From: Myxococcales bacterium
GTDB lineage: Bacteria > Myxococcota_A > UBA9160 > SZUA-336
Direction: 5' to 3'
NCBI GenBank assembly: GCA_013215565.1
Contig: JABSQV010000004.1
Span: 1-64,000, forward strand
DNA: 64,000 nucleotides
The notes under the pieces are model-generated. The model made no database searches. It was not told the DNA's origin and was given only the letters and a program-made list of their open reading frames with translations. Positions 42,384-52,463 of the stretch are shown piece after piece (position 1 is the first letter of the stretch; every line of letters begins with the position of its first letter). The translations under genes and the position numbers were made by a program.

Positions 42384-43237
42384 GCGCCGGGACCGGACGG
42401 GGCCGGCTCACGCAGCCGGTAGATGGCGCGATGTCGAGCCTGGAACGCGGGAGTGTCGGGTTCGATGAACCCGGAAACATCGAGATCCACGAGTTCGTGC
42501 CCCCCGCGCTCGAACAGTTCGAGGACACGCGCCTCGACCACGAGCCGCGAACCCGCCGGGATAGCGGCGTGGTTGCGAACCTCGCTCTCGACGTGAATCC
42601 AGGGACCGAGCCGCACGTTTGCGGCCAGGATCCAGTTGGCGAGGCCGAGCGTGTAGGCGGGACTGGCGAAGCCACCCTCGTCGGGCCTCAACATCGCGGG
42701 CATCTCGTTCGGGTCCCGCGTGTAGAGCGAAATTTCAGAATCGCGATCGAAACGTGCGGGCAGCGCGCGCATGCCGCGGCAGCGGAGCGTCTCGAGCGCC
42801 TCCCGTGTGGCATCCGGGCGCTCGACGTCGGAATCAACCAGCGGATCCTCGCGGTAGACGGGCGGCGCCGCCAGTTCCTGCGGGATCTCGCGTGATTCAT
42901 GATCCGGGCACGAGACCGTTCCGTAGGCCCGGACTGTCCCATCCGCGCCGCGGACTTCTGCACGGTAGCGACTCGCCGACTGCGCCTCGGTCTCCACGCA
43001 AAGCTCCTCCTCTTCGTAGACGGGCTGCTTGAGGAAGACCGATGCGAGGCCGCGCTCTAGCCAGGGCACACCCCACGCCTCGACCGCGGGGTGAGCCAGA
43101 TACCCGTGCACCGTCACGCCGGGTACCAGGCCGCCTCGAAAGCCATACTTTCTGGCGACGCGATCGTCGTGAATCTTGTTCTCGGAGTCCTTCGCCCGGT
43201 TGTGGGCAATGACCTTCCAGGAAGCCGGCATTCCCAT
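42380..43237 (-). CDS. MaoC-like double hot-dog acyl-CoA hydratase/dehydratase
   Basis: The protein is 285 residues, about twice a single hot-dog domain. The first half has KIHDDRVARKYGFRGGLVPG, the hydratase-2 type motif with Asp and the VTVHGYLAHP helix carrying His. The second half (FASPAYTLGLANWILAANVR, GPWIHVESEVRNHAAIPAGS) is the partner domain. The enzyme likely hydrates an enoyl-CoA or thioester. It follows an enoyl-CoA hydratase-type gene, so the operon has two different hydration steps. Confidence 0.75.
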   Translation of the reverse strand: MGMPASWKVIAHNRAKDSENKIHDDRVARKYGFRGGLVPGVTVHGYLAHPAVEAWGVPWLERGLASVFLKQPVYEEEELCVETEAQSASRYRAEVRGADGTVRAYGTVSCPDHESREIPQELAAPPVYREDPLVDSDVERPDATREALETLRCRGMRALPARFDRDSEISLYTRDPNEMPAMLRPDEGGFASPAYTLGLANWILAANVRLGPWIHVESEVRNHAAIPAGSRLVVEARVLELFERGGHELVDLDVSGFIEPDTPAFQARHRAIYRLREPAPSGPGA

Positions 43238-43322
43238 GACGCGGCGATCTTAGCCCGCGGGCCGCGGCCTGTGTAGACGGGCCGGACGTCGCTCGCGCCG
43301 ACGGCCGGAGCGCGAGCAGGCT

Positions 43323-44150
43323 CTACTTGCCAGAGGGAAGCAGGTCCGGACGGTCGCGCGGAATCGCGAGCTTCCATTCCGGCTTGCGTCGCTCGAGGAA
43401 CGAGACCACACCCTCCTTGGCGTCGGGTTGGTTGCCGGCCCAGGCGAAGAGCGGCGCCTCGCGGCGCTGCATCTCGGGCACGCTGGCATCGAGTCCCTCC
43501 CAGAGCAGGCGCTTCGCGATCGCGACCGAGGCCGGAGCCGTGTTCTCGGCGATGTCCCGCGCGCGCTCGAGCGCGGCGGGCAGCACCTCTTTGGCCGGCA
43601 GCGCCTTCGTAGCCAGGCCGAGTTCGGCCGCTTCGGTACCCCGAATCTGGCGCCCGGAAAGCAGCAGATCCGCCGCGTTCGAAAGACCCGCAACCCGGGC
43701 CACGATCGCGTGAGAGGCGAGTTCGGGGATCACGCCGCGCCGCACGAAGGCGAACTGGAGCTTCGCGTCCTGTGCGACAAAGCGGATATCGCAGGTCATC
43801 GGATAAGTGATGCCGACCCCGATCGCATGCCCGTTGATCGCCGCGATCACGGGCTTGTCGATCTGGTAGGGAAGGATCCGGGGCGCCGCGTCTCGGGGCG
43901 GTGCTTCCGGCCGGCGCTCGCGGCCCGAGAAGGTCCCGGCTCCACGCGACAAATCCGCCCCCGCGCAGAACGCGCGGCCTGCGCCCGTCAGCACCACCGC
44001 CCGAACCTCGTTGCGGTCATTGCATTCGTGCAACGCGTCGCTGAGTTCGGCCGCCATCTGCTGATTCCAGGCGTTCATCCGCTCAGGACGGTTGAGCGTG
44101 ATCGTGGCAACCCTGTCCTGTACGTCCAATAGAATCGCCTCGTAGGCCAT
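43323..44150 (-). CDS. Enoyl-CoA hydratase/isomerase family protein
   Basis: The protein is 275 residues. The crotonase fold starts AILLDVQDRVATITLNRPER. The oxyanion hole is built from GRAFCAGADLSRGAG and INGHAIGVGITYPMTCD. The first catalytic Glu position of hydratases (often E in ExGxxPE) appears as FVRRGVIPELASH; only one acidic residue (PEL) is retained, so isomerase or dehydrochlorinase activity is also possible. It is the first gene of the minus-strand operon that ends at 37142. Confidence 0.88.
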   Translation of the reverse strand: MAYEAILLDVQDRVATITLNRPERMNAWNQQMAAELSDALHECNDRNEVRAVVLTGAGRAFCAGADLSRGAGTFSGRERRPEAPPRDAAPRILPYQIDKPVIAAINGHAIGVGITYPMTCDIRFVAQDAKLQFAFVRRGVIPELASHAIVARVAGLSNAADLLLSGRQIRGTEAAELGLATKALPAKEVLPAALERARDIAENTAPASVAIAKRLLWEGLDASVPEMQRREAPLFAWAGNQPDAKEGVVSFLERRKPEWKLAIPRDRPDLLPSGK

Positions 44151-44505
44151 GCTGCGGTCTCCTTAGCAGGGGATCCGGACATCATACCCGCCGGCCTTCG
44201 CCAGCGGAGCCCGAGTCTCGGCTTGCCCGCAGCGCGGCCCGTACCGAGGGGGGCGGGGAGCCCCTCGACGCGCCGGTCGGCGCTTCGCTCGGACACCGGT
44301 AGACATCCAAGAGGAAACGGCAGGCGTCGCGCCAACCGCGGGTCTCCCCTCGGAAACGCCGCACACGAGCCAGTCGCGCCCGGGCCGGAACCCAGCGGAC
44401 ACTAAAGTCGTTTGGCGCAGATCCGATAGGTCGGGGTGGTGGTCACCGATGCCGCTCCTCTCTTCGGGTCGGAGGCCGAGAAGTGCGGCGTCGGGCTATC
44501 GCCGG
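44151..44505. other. 355-bp divergent gap before the riboswitch
   Basis: This lies between the start of the enoyl-CoA hydratase gene and the GEMM riboswitch aptamer. It must contain promoters for both directions. No coding frame with real protein character is seen, and no convincing -35/-10 pair or sigma-54 site (GG-N10-GC) could be identified. Confidence 0.5.
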
Positions 44506-44600
44506 CCTCTCCCGAAACCGCAAACCCGCGGAAACGCGGGGACGCAAAACCAGTGCCCAAGTCGGATCGCTCCCCAAGGGTCGAACGGTTGCCGAAGAGG
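44506..44600 (+). promoter_or_regulatory. Cyclic di-GMP-I (GEMM) riboswitch controlling pilY1
   Basis: The aptamer core matches GEMM: GCAAACC (44520-44526), a hairpin CGCG-GAAA-CGCG with the GNRA tetraloop (44527-44538), GGGACGCAAA at 44539-44548, a second stem region, and the closing GGTTGCCGAAG (44588-44598). The G before CAAACC is the base that contacts c-di-GMP; cGAMP-type variants carry A there. The outer stem P1 is CCTCT (44506-44510) with AGAGG (44596-44600). AGAGG is also the ribosome binding site of the GTG at 44608. Ligand binding, which stabilises P1, should therefore hide the site and lower translation. Confidence 0.85.
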
Positions 44601-44607
44601 TTAATCC

Positions 44608-47600
44608 GTGTTTCACGAAGCCATTCGTAAGATCCTGATCGCCGGGCGGCCGATCCGGCCGTGGACGGGACTGTTCGTACTGGCGCTCCTGCTTCCGTCC
44701 GCACGCGCGGCCGCGCAGTCCGGGGACCTCGACATCCTGAGTTCGGCGGTGCCGCCGAACGTGATGATCCTGTTCGACAACTCCGGCTCGATGAACCACC
44801 ACCTCTGGGACGACGACTTCGATCCGGAGGTCCGATACCCGGCTTTCTGTAGCTTCGGCCTCGCTCCGATGATTTCGAACTCGAGCTGTCCCGGTCACGG
44901 GAACCCGAGTGACGAGTGCCCGGACAACGAGGTGAGGGGACTGAATATCAGCGGGAGCTCCCAGCAGAACGAGACGCGCTGCAGTGTGACGCGGACGCTC
45001 TATCACGACACGTCCACCCCTCAGACGACCTGGTACAGCCGCAACTATCTGAACTGGCTGTATGGCGTCTCGACCACCGCGGAGCGCGCGAACGAACCTC
45101 AGCAGAGCCGGCTCCAGGTCGCCAAGAGCGCCACCACCACGGTCGTGACCAGCCTGACCTCGGGGGCGACCGAGCTCATTCGCTTCGGCCTGATGGAATT
45201 CAAACCCACCAATCTCTCGTATTCGATAGACCCCGACGGAGGTCAAGTGATCGTCCCGATCGGCGTCGGGTCATCGCTGTTCGTCAACGCCGCAATCAGC
45301 GCAACCGAGGGCGATACCTGGACCCCGATGGGCGAGGCGCTGGTCGACCTCGGACGCTACTTCGCGGGCTCGAACCCGCTCGGAACGCTTCCTACCTCGC
45401 CCATGCCGAGCCCGATCGACCTCTCGTGCCGCAAGAACTTCGCCCTGATCGTCACGGACGGGGAGCCGACCCAGGACACCATGGGCCACTACAGCGGCGC
45501 GTTCGAGACCACCATCGGGAACTGGGACAGCGATGCGAACGAGTGCTCGGCGCTCGCTCCCGCGACCTGCATCGACGCACCCGGGACCGGGCGCGACGAC
45601 GGACTGGTCTACAAGACGAGCTGGAAGGGTACCGACTGGCTCGACGACGTCGCCGGCTACCTGTACGACACCGATCTCGATCCGACGCTCACCGGAACCC
45701 AGAACCTGGTCACCTACACGATCGGGTTCCTGCTCGACCTGCCGCTACTGCAGGAGGCAGCCACGAACGGCGGCGGCAGCTACTACGTGACCGAGCCGGA
45801 TGACCTGACATCGCTCAGCACCAACCTGTCGGCTGCGCTCCAGAGCATCATCGACCGTCTGGGCTCCTTCTCGTCGGCATCGGTGCCCACGAGCCGCACC
45901 GCGTTCGGGGACTCGGTCTACAGCGCCTATTTCGTTCCGAGCCAGGGCGCGTCGTTCTGGCCCGGCCACCTCGAAGCCTACGAGTTGGCCGCGAACGGAG
46001 ATTTGCTCGACGCCGACGGCCAGGTCGCCGTCGACCCGGTGACAGGCGCCTTCATCGATCCGCGAAACCCGATCTGGGACGCCGCAGTCGAACTCAAGTC
46101 CAACAGCGCGCGGTCTCTGTACACCACCAAGGCCGGCGCGCGGGTCAGCTTTGACACGGCCACGATCGACCGAATCGATCTGGGTGTGACCTCGGCCGAT
46201 TTCGGGGCCTACTCCGGCTACTCGCTCGTGGGTTTCGACCCGAACGATCCGAACGACGTGGCCGAGGCGATCTCGGACGCGCTCGTCGGCTATGTCCACG
46301 GCTTCGACGGCTTCGACGAGGACGGCGATGCCAACCAAGCGGAACTCCGTCCGAACGTGCTTGGCGACATCTTTCACTCGACGCCCGTGATCGTCGGACC
46401 TCCGAGCCTGCTGCTCTCGGCCGAAGACGGCTACGGCGTGACGGCCCCGAGCGCTCCCGCGGAACCGACCTTTCTCGAGCGCTTCGGACAGCGCGACCGG
46501 GTGGTCTACGTGGGCGCCAACGACGGGCTGCTCCACGCCTTCGATGCGGGAGTTTACGACGGCAGCGACCCGAACCGACTGTATACGGACGGAACGGGCG
46601 CAGAGTTGTTCGGCTACGCACCGGGACTGCAGCTCGGACAGCTCAAGCACCTGACGCGAAACGATCCCCGCCAGTACTACTACGTCGATGCAAGCCCAAC
46701 CGCCGCGAGTGCCTGGCTCGGGGATGGCAGCGGAACCGACACCACCAAGGAGCCGGGCGAGTGGGCGACGGTCCTGGTTCAGGGGTTCCGTCAGGGTGGC
46801 GCTGGCTACCTGGCGCTCGACGTGACCGATCCGAACGAGACTACGGCCGAGCACAGCCCATATCCGAAGTTTCTGTGGGAGTTTACGGATCCGGATCTCG
46901 GAAACTCGTGGTCCGAGCCGGTCATCACTCGGGTCAAGGTCGCGGGGGTTTCCGGAAGCGGCGACCAATGCGGAGCGGACGACGGTGAGGGAGACTGCCG
47001 CGAGCAGTGGGTGGCGATCTTCGCGGGGGGTTATTCGGAGGATGGGGACCCCGCGCTCGTCAGCTACATCGCGGATCCTGCCAATCCGAGCTGGAACGAC
47101 CGCAGCAAGGCGATCTTCATCGTCGCGCTCGATAGCGGCAGCGTACTGGCCCGGGTCGCGTTCGACGCGGCCGGACTCACGGGTCCCAGCGAAATGAGAT
47201 TCTCGATTCCGAGTTCGCCGGCCGTCCTCGACCTGAACTTCGACGGTTTCGCCGACGTCCTCTACGTGGGCGACCTCGGAGGCCAGGTCTGGAAGTGGGA
47301 TTTCTCAAGTGTCGGACAGGACACCGACTTCGACGGAGAGATCGACAGCTGGTCGTCGGGCGTGTTCTTCCGCACGGACCCGACATTGATCGGCGGCACA
47401 TACCTCCACCACCGGAGCATCTTCTACCCGCCGTCGGCCGCGTTTTCGGGCGGCGAGTTGCTGCTGACCTTCGGCAGCGGTGAGCGCACCGTGCTCGGCT
47501 ACGCCGGAAGCCCCAGCGATGACGACAACAATCGTTTCTTCGTGGTGAAGGACGAACATCCGACCGGCAGCCAGGCTTTCGACGAGACCCTCGAAGAGGA

Positions 47601-48024
47601 CGACCTCACCGACATTACCGGCTCCGCAACCGATACCGACACGACCGACGAGGGCTACTTCTTCACAGTCGAGGACTCCGAGAAGTTCATCACTCAGCAG
47701 ACGATCTTTGCCGGATACGTGATCACGGCGAGCTACGTGCCGGACCCGAACGCGACGGGCACCTGCGACCCGAGCGGAGAATCGCGCCTGTACGTATTCA
47801 ATCTCAGCACCGGGCTCGGTTTCTTCCCGCAATCAGGCTCGACACCGGACGAAGACCGCTGGGTCTCGATCGGGCCGGGTGCACCCACCTCACCGGTCAT
47901 CCACCTCTCGCCAGATGGGGACGAGATCTACATTCAGACGACGCTCGCCAACCTGGTACGCCTGCAAGCTCCGCCCCAGAGCCTCCCGCCCGTTTGGCCC
48001 ATCTACTGGATGCAGAAGTTCTAG
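44608..48024 (+). CDS. pilY1: PilY1/PilC-type type IV pilus tip adhesin and biogenesis protein
   Basis: The protein is 1138 residues from GTG 44608. A signal peptide (FVLALLLPSARAAA) is followed by a von Willebrand A domain with MIDAS motif ILFDNSGSMNHH (about residues 55-66) and a conserved Thr/Asp later (LIVTDGEPTQ). The C-terminal part is the PilC/PilY1 beta-propeller (VYVGANDGLLHAFDAG, near 645) with a calcium-binding loop LDLNFDGFADVL (D-x-N-x-D-G-x2-D, near 874). PilY1 primes pilus assembly with minor pilins and signals surface contact. Control by the c-di-GMP riboswitch links it to the sessile/motile decision. No minor pilin genes are adjacent. Confidence 0.92.
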   Translation: MFHEAIRKILIAGRPIRPWTGLFVLALLLPSARAAAQSGDLDILSSAVPPNVMILFDNSGSMNHHLWDDDFDPEVRYPAFCSFGLAPMISNSSCPGHGNPSDECPDNEVRGLNISGSSQQNETRCSVTRTLYHDTSTPQTTWYSRNYLNWLYGVSTTAERANEPQQSRLQVAKSATTTVVTSLTSGATELIRFGLMEFKPTNLSYSIDPDGGQVIVPIGVGSSLFVNAAISATEGDTWTPMGEALVDLGRYFAGSNPLGTLPTSPMPSPIDLSCRKNFALIVTDGEPTQDTMGHYSGAFETTIGNWDSDANECSALAPATCIDAPGTGRDDGLVYKTSWKGTDWLDDVAGYLYDTDLDPTLTGTQNLVTYTIGFLLDLPLLQEAATNGGGSYYVTEPDDLTSLSTNLSAALQSIIDRLGSFSSASVPTSRTAFGDSVYSAYFVPSQGASFWPGHLEAYELAANGDLLDADGQVAVDPVTGAFIDPRNPIWDAAVELKSNSARSLYTTKAGARVSFDTATIDRIDLGVTSADFGAYSGYSLVGFDPNDPNDVAEAISDALVGYVHGFDGFDEDGDANQAELRPNVLGDIFHSTPVIVGPPSLLLSAEDGYGVTAPSAPAEPTFLERFGQRDRVVYVGANDGLLHAFDAGVYDGSDPNRLYTDGTGAELFGYAPGLQLGQLKHLTRNDPRQYYYVDASPTAASAWLGDGSGTDTTKEPGEWATVLVQGFRQGGAGYLALDVTDPNETTAEHSPYPKFLWEFTDPDLGNSWSEPVITRVKVAGVSGSGDQCGADDGEGDCREQWVAIFAGGYSEDGDPALVSYIADPANPSWNDRSKAIFIVALDSGSVLARVAFDAAGLTGPSEMRFSIPSSPAVLDLNFDGFADVLYVGDLGGQVWKWDFSSVGQDTDFDGEIDSWSSGVFFRTDPTLIGGTYLHHRSIFYPPSAAFSGGELLLTFGSGERTVLGYAGSPSDDDNNRFFVVKDEHPTGSQAFDETLEEDDLTDITGSATDTDTTDEGYFFTVEDSEKFITQQTIFAGYVITASYVPDPNATGTCDPSGESRLYVFNLSTGLGFFPQSGSTPDEDRWVSIGPGAPTSPVIHLSPDGDEIYIQTTLANLVRLQAPPQSLPPVWPIYWMQKF

Positions 48025-48043
48025 GCTCACGAGAGGACTGCAA

Positions 48044-48316
48044 ATGCGATTCCTTATTCCAGTTTTGGTTCTGACGTTCCTCGTCGCACTCGGAAGTCCG
48101 GCCAGCGCCGGAGATCGGATGGTGGGCGCGCTCGAGGGTGCGGTCGAGCACATCGACCGCAAAGCCCGAACGTTCGTGGTCGAAGGCATCCGGGTCAAGG
48201 TTCCGCACGAGGTCCGGGGGTTCCGCAAGCTCCGCACCGGAGAACCCGTATTCGTCGAGCTGAAGCCCGGAACCCGACCCGCGCGCGCGGTCCGACTCGA
48301 ACCGGTCGTCTACTAG
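48044..48316 (+). CDS. Small secreted protein, unknown, in pilY1 operon
   Basis: The protein is 90 residues. A clear signal peptide (MRFLIPVLVLTFLVALGSPA, cut after ASA) leaves about 66 residues: VEHIDRKARTFVVEGIRVKV and FRKLRTGEPVFVELKPGTR, which suggest a small beta-barrel (DUF5666/OB-like repeat). GAGAGGA is its ribosome binding site. It begins 19 bp after pilY1, so it is under the same riboswitch-bearing transcript. The function is unknown; a periplasmic helper is possible. Confidence 0.75.
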   Translation: MRFLIPVLVLTFLVALGSPASAGDRMVGALEGAVEHIDRKARTFVVEGIRVKVPHEVRGFRKLRTGEPVFVELKPGTRPARAVRLEPVVY

Positions 48317-48327
48317 CAAACGGGGTC

Positions 48328-49839
48328 TCAGGCCGGGTCGAAGCGGTTCGCGCCTTCGTGGTGCGAGAGTTCCCCGTCCCGGCCCACCTGCTCGCAGGCC
48401 ACGAACGCCTCGAGTAGATCGCGATCGGGCGGCGTATTCGCCAGGAAGCGCCGTCCGTCTTCCTGGCGGCCAAGCACGATCCCGCGCGCGGGCGCGCCAT
48501 CGCGGTCGTACACCACGGTGTAGGCCTCCAGCCTGCCCTTGCCCCGAGCTTCTTCCACGACCGCAAGCGGTGCCCGCTCCAGCCGCCCGGAAGAATCCGG
48601 CGTGGGCATCGCGCCGGCCGCCGCGTCGCCGCCCTTCGGGACCGTCGACCACACGCTCGCAGCATGCTTCGTGAGATACCAGCCGTTCCCGGTCACGAGT
48701 CCCTTCGATCCGGGATTCTCGCGCAGGCGAGCCGCCATCGAAGCCAGTGCGTGGAGCGTGTAGGCGCTCGCGGGCCCTCCAGCGTAGGGCAGGCCTCCGG
48801 TCACCGTGAAGCCGCGCGGGTCGTCCTCCGGAAGGTCCAGCATCTCGCACGCCATCGAAACCGCAGACGGGAAGCAGCTGTAAAAGTCGATCAAGTCGAT
48901 ATCGTCGATCTCGAGGCCCGCACTTCTGAGCGCACCGCACGTCGAGTCGCGCAGAGCGGGGCAGGCCGCGAAGTCGGGGCGCTCGCTCACCCACCAGGCT
49001 TCCTCTTCCGACTGGGCTCCTCCCAACCAGTACACCCGGCGCTCCGCCGGAATCCCGTAGGCGCGCGCGGCCTCGGCTGAGAGGATCAACAGCCCCGCGG
49101 CCTGGTCGGTCTGAAGAACCGCGTTCAGATACTTGGGATACGGAAACGCAATCATCCGATTTTGGGGCGTCACCGTCGTGAGTTCCTCGGCGCTGCGGTA
49201 GGTCGGAAACCAGGCGTAGGGGTTACGCGCTGCGACCTCGGTAAAGCGGCTGAAGAGTTCCCCCATTCGCTGGCGGTGCGTGTCGAGGTCGAGCTCGCGG
49301 CGTGCGCGCAGAGCGTTCTCGAAGATCGGGTAAATGTCGGTCGGGCTTCTCAATCCGTACTCGGACTCCAACTTAGAGTTTCCGCGCCGAAGCTCGCCCA
49401 CCAACTCGGGCTTTCCCGATCCGCCCTGCGTCCACTCCAGCTCGACTCCTGCCTTACGCGCCCGCATGAGGGTGCGCATGTTGTTGCAGCCAAGCACAAG
49501 GCCGATGCGCGACTCGCCGCGCGTGATGCGTTCGCAGACCAGGTTCGCGAGCGTCACCCCGATCTGCCCGCCCATCTCGCTCGTGTACATGGCACGCGGC
49601 TTCGCAGCCAGGCGCTCCGCGACCAGGCCCGCGGGATTCTGCGGGCTCCACCCGACCGTGTTGATGAGCGCAATCGTGTCGAGTTCTGCGAGCACCGCGT
49701 CGCGGCAACTCGCATCCGCCGCCGCCCCTCTCGCAACCTGCTCGAGCATCTCGAGGGGCTCCAGCGCCGACTTCGGTTCCGCATCGCGCTGCAACAGCTG
49801 CGCGGACCCGACAAGCACGGGCGTTCGATCATCCGTCAA
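48328..49839 (-). CDS. Thiolase-superfamily acetyl-CoA acetyltransferase-like protein
   Basis: The protein is 503 residues. It belongs to the long SCP2/thiolase-like group: RTPVLVGSAQLLQR at the start, MGGQIGVTLANLVCERITRG, LQTDQAAGLLILSAEAARAY, DDIDLIDFYSCFPSAVSMAC and the Gly-rich VTGGLPYAGGPASAYTLHAL. A C-terminal OB-like extension (about 400-503) contains DRDGAPARGIVLGRQEDGRR. The condensing Cys is not at the standard place in the N-terminal half, so degradative thiolysis is less sure than membership. It stands alone and converges on the pilY1 operon. Confidence 0.8.
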   Translation of the reverse strand: MTDDRTPVLVGSAQLLQRDAEPKSALEPLEMLEQVARGAAADASCRDAVLAELDTIALINTVGWSPQNPAGLVAERLAAKPRAMYTSEMGGQIGVTLANLVCERITRGESRIGLVLGCNNMRTLMRARKAGVELEWTQGGSGKPELVGELRRGNSKLESEYGLRSPTDIYPIFENALRARRELDLDTHRQRMGELFSRFTEVAARNPYAWFPTYRSAEELTTVTPQNRMIAFPYPKYLNAVLQTDQAAGLLILSAEAARAYGIPAERRVYWLGGAQSEEEAWWVSERPDFAACPALRDSTCGALRSAGLEIDDIDLIDFYSCFPSAVSMACEMLDLPEDDPRGFTVTGGLPYAGGPASAYTLHALASMAARLRENPGSKGLVTGNGWYLTKHAASVWSTVPKGGDAAAGAMPTPDSSGRLERAPLAVVEEARGKGRLEAYTVVYDRDGAPARGIVLGRQEDGRRFLANTPPDRDLLEAFVACEQVGRDGELSHHEGANRFDPA

Positions 49840-49953
49840 GCTTTGCTCCTCCCCGGAAGCCCAAGGGCAGAGGCAGTGTAGACGATTCTCCGTGGCCGCT
49901 CCGGGGCGGGCGAAACCGACCTGCGGACGGAGCGACGCCGATGCGGACCGGCT

Positions 49954-52251
49954 TCAGAGGCGCAGGCCGCGCAACCGCAGCGCGTTCGAGATCACCGATA
50001 CCGAGCTGAGACTCATCGCAGCCGCCGCGATCATGGGGCTCAGGAGAATCCCGAATGCCGGATACAGAACGCCGGCCGCGAGCGGCACGCCGAGTGCGTT
50101 GTACACGAATGCAAAGAAGAGGTTCTGGCGGATGTTCGCAATTGTGGCCCGGCTCAGCTTGCGCGCCCGCACGATCCCGAGCAGGTCCCCCCGCACGAGC
50201 GTCACACCCGCGCTCTCCATCGCAACGTCGGTCCCCGTCCCCATCGCGATACCGACGTCGGCACCCGCGAGCGCGGGGGCGTCGTTCACGCCGTCTCCGG
50301 CCATCGCGACCCGTGCACCCTGCTGCTGCAGACGGCGTACGACGGCGAGCTTCTCTTCTGGGAGCACTTCGGCGATCACTTCGTCGAGTTCGAGACTTCG
50401 GGCTACAGCGTCGGCCGTGGCGCGGCTATCTCCCGTGAGCATCACGATACGAAGCGCCTCTGCGTGAAGCCGCTCGATCGCCTCGGGAGTCGAGGCCTTG
50501 AGCGGGTCCGCGATTCCGAGCAGCCCGACGGGCTTACGGTCCAGGGCCACGAAGACCACGGTCTGACCCTCGGCCCGGAGCGTGTTTGCACGTGCGCGAA
50601 GCGCTCCGAGTTCGATCGCTTCCTCTTCGAAGAGCAGTGCGTTTCCGAGTACCGCCCGACGCCCCGCGATCTCTCCCGTGACGCCCCGGCCGGTCCGCGA
50701 TTCGAAGTGCTCGACGGGCGCCGCCTCGAGGCCACGCGCCTCCGCTCCCGCGAGGATGGCAGATGCGAGGGGATGCTCGCTGCCGCGTTCGAGGTTCGCG
50801 GCAAGCCCGAGTAAGCTCAGCTCGTCGTAGCCAACTGCCGTCTCGAGCGATGCGAGAGACGGCCTGCCCTCGGTGAGTGTCCCCGTCTTGTCGATCACAA
50901 GCGTATCAACGCTGCGCAACACCTCGATCGCCTCGGCATTCCGAAACAGGACGCCCGCGCCCGCGCCCCGGCCCGCCGCGACCATGATCGAGACGGGAGT
51001 CGCGAGTCCGAGCGCGCAGGGACAGGCAACGATCAGGACGGCGACCGCGTTGATCAGCGCGTGGGCCAGGCGTGGCTCGGGCCCCAGAAACGCCCACACC
51101 AGGAAGGTCCCGACCGCCACCGCGAGAACCGCCGGAACGAACCAGGCCGCTACGGCGTCGGCCGTGCGCTGGATCGGGGCCCGGCTCCGCTGCGCGTCGG
51201 CCACCAGTTGCACGATTCGATGCAGCAGGGTCTCGGCCCCGACGCGTTCGGCTTCCATCACCAGGGTCCCGGTTCCGTTCACGGTCGCCCCGACCACGCG
51301 ATCTCCGCGCTGCTTTGCGACCGGGATCGGCTCTCCGGTCACGAGCGACTCGTCCACGGCACTGCTGCCCTCTACGACGACGCCATCGACCGGGATCTTC
51401 TCGCCGGGACGGATTCGCAGCCGGTCGCCCGGCTCGACTTCTTCGAGCCCCACGTCCCGCTCGCTTCCATCGGCCTCGACCCGGCGGGCCGAATTTGGCG
51501 CCAGCCCGAGCAAGTCCCGCAGCGCGGCGCCGGTTCGGCGCCGGGCCCGTAGCTCGAGCACCTGTCCGAGCAGGACGAGCGTGACGATGACCGCCGCAGC
51601 CTCGAAATACACCGCGACCCGGCCTGCAGAATCTCGAAACGAAGCGGGGAAGAGCCCCGGCGCGAGCGTTGCGAGCGCGCTGTAGGCAAACGCGGTGCCG
51701 GTTCCGATCGCGATCAGCGTGAACATGTTGAGGTTTCCGGAGGCCAGCGACCGGCCCCCGCGTACGAAGAAGGGCGCCGCGCCCCAGAGCACGACCGGCG
51801 TCGTGAGCAGGAACTGAATCCACGGAAGCCAGACAGCCGGCAGCGCGGAACGGACCGGGTCCCCGGGTACCATCTCGGACATCGCGACCAGGAAGACGGG
51901 CAGGGTCAAGACCGCGCTCCCCCAGAATCTGCGGGTCATGTCGGCGAGCTCGGTGTTTTCCTCCTCGGGGTTCACGCCCTGAGGCTCCAGCGCCATGCCG
52001 CACTTGGGGCAGCTCCCGGGCCCCCGCTGCACGACCTCGGGATGCATCGGGCAGGTGTAGACCGCGTCGGAAGACCCGGCAGCGTGAACGTCCCGGGAGC
52101 CCAGGTACGCCTCGGGGCCGTCCCTGAACTTCGAGAGGCAGCGCGCGGAGCAGAAGCGGTAGAGCGTCCCTCGAAACTCGTGGGCGTGGGCGGACTCCGG
52201 CGTCACGCGCATGCCACACACAGGGTCCGTCAGTCGAGAAGTCGCATCCAT
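49954..52251 (-). CDS. Copper/heavy-metal P1B-type ATPase with N-terminal YHS and metal-binding domains
   Basis: The protein is 765 residues. An N-terminal YHS domain ([20 protein letters not shown]) and a heavy-metal-binding segment ([20 protein letters not shown]) replace the usual HMA domain. The pump has eight helices, TM6 motif [12 protein letters not shown], phosphorylation site [20 protein letters not shown] (HP) and [14 protein letters not shown]. The CPC motif predicts Cu(I) or a similar soft metal exported from the cytoplasm. The N-terminal arrangement resembles silver/copper pumps of the SilP/CopA3 group. Confidence 0.93.
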   Translation of the reverse strand: MDATSRLTDPVCGMRVTPESAHAHEFRGTLYRFCSARCLSKFRDGPEAYLGSRDVHAAGSSDAVYTCPMHPEVVQRGPGSCPKCGMALEPQGVNPEEENTELADMTRRFWGSAVLTLPVFLVAMSEMVPGDPVRSALPAVWLPWIQFLLTTPVVLWGAAPFFVRGGRSLASGNLNMFTLIAIGTGTAFAYSALATLAPGLFPASFRDSAGRVAVYFEAAAVIVTLVLLGQVLELRARRRTGAALRDLLGLAPNSARRVEADGSERDVGLEEVEPGDRLRIRPGEKIPVDGVVVEGSSAVDESLVTGEPIPVAKQRGDRVVGATVNGTGTLVMEAERVGAETLLHRIVQLVADAQRSRAPIQRTADAVAAWFVPAVLAVAVGTFLVWAFLGPEPRLAHALINAVAVLIVACPCALGLATPVSIMVAAGRGAGAGVLFRNAEAIEVLRSVDTLVIDKTGTLTEGRPSLASLETAVGYDELSLLGLAANLERGSEHPLASAILAGAEARGLEAAPVEHFESRTGRGVTGEIAGRRAVLGNALLFEEEAIELGALRARANTLRAEGQTVVFVALDRKPVGLLGIADPLKASTPEAIERLHAEALRIVMLTGDSRATADAVARSLELDEVIAEVLPEEKLAVVRRLQQQGARVAMAGDGVNDAPALAGADVGIAMGTGTDVAMESAGVTLVRGDLLGIVRARKLSRATIANIRQNLFFAFVYNALGVPLAAGVLYPAFGILLSPMIAAAAMSLSSVSVISNALRLRGLRL

Positions 52252-52463
52252 TGCGCTTGCTTTTGCTCCTCGAGGCCTGGGCTGGCCCGCGCCTGCGTCG
52301 CCCCGCGCGGACCATCCTAGCGCCTGGCAGTTTCGGAAGTGGGATCCGGATCCGCGCGCCCGGCGTGGGGGCGAGGCCTCGAACGCCCCGCAGGTGCCGC
52401 CGCTCTTCGGTCGCGGCCCCGTCAGGTACTGGACGGCGGAGCGAGTTGAGCTATCGAGTGCAC

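Noticed and set aside
44520-44600. Reading the pilY1 leader as a cGAMP (GEMM-Ib) riboswitch, as in some Geobacter pilus genes
   Set aside because: The base before CAAACC is G, which fits c-di-GMP recognition; the cGAMP subclass carries A at this position. Binding data would be needed to exclude it fully.
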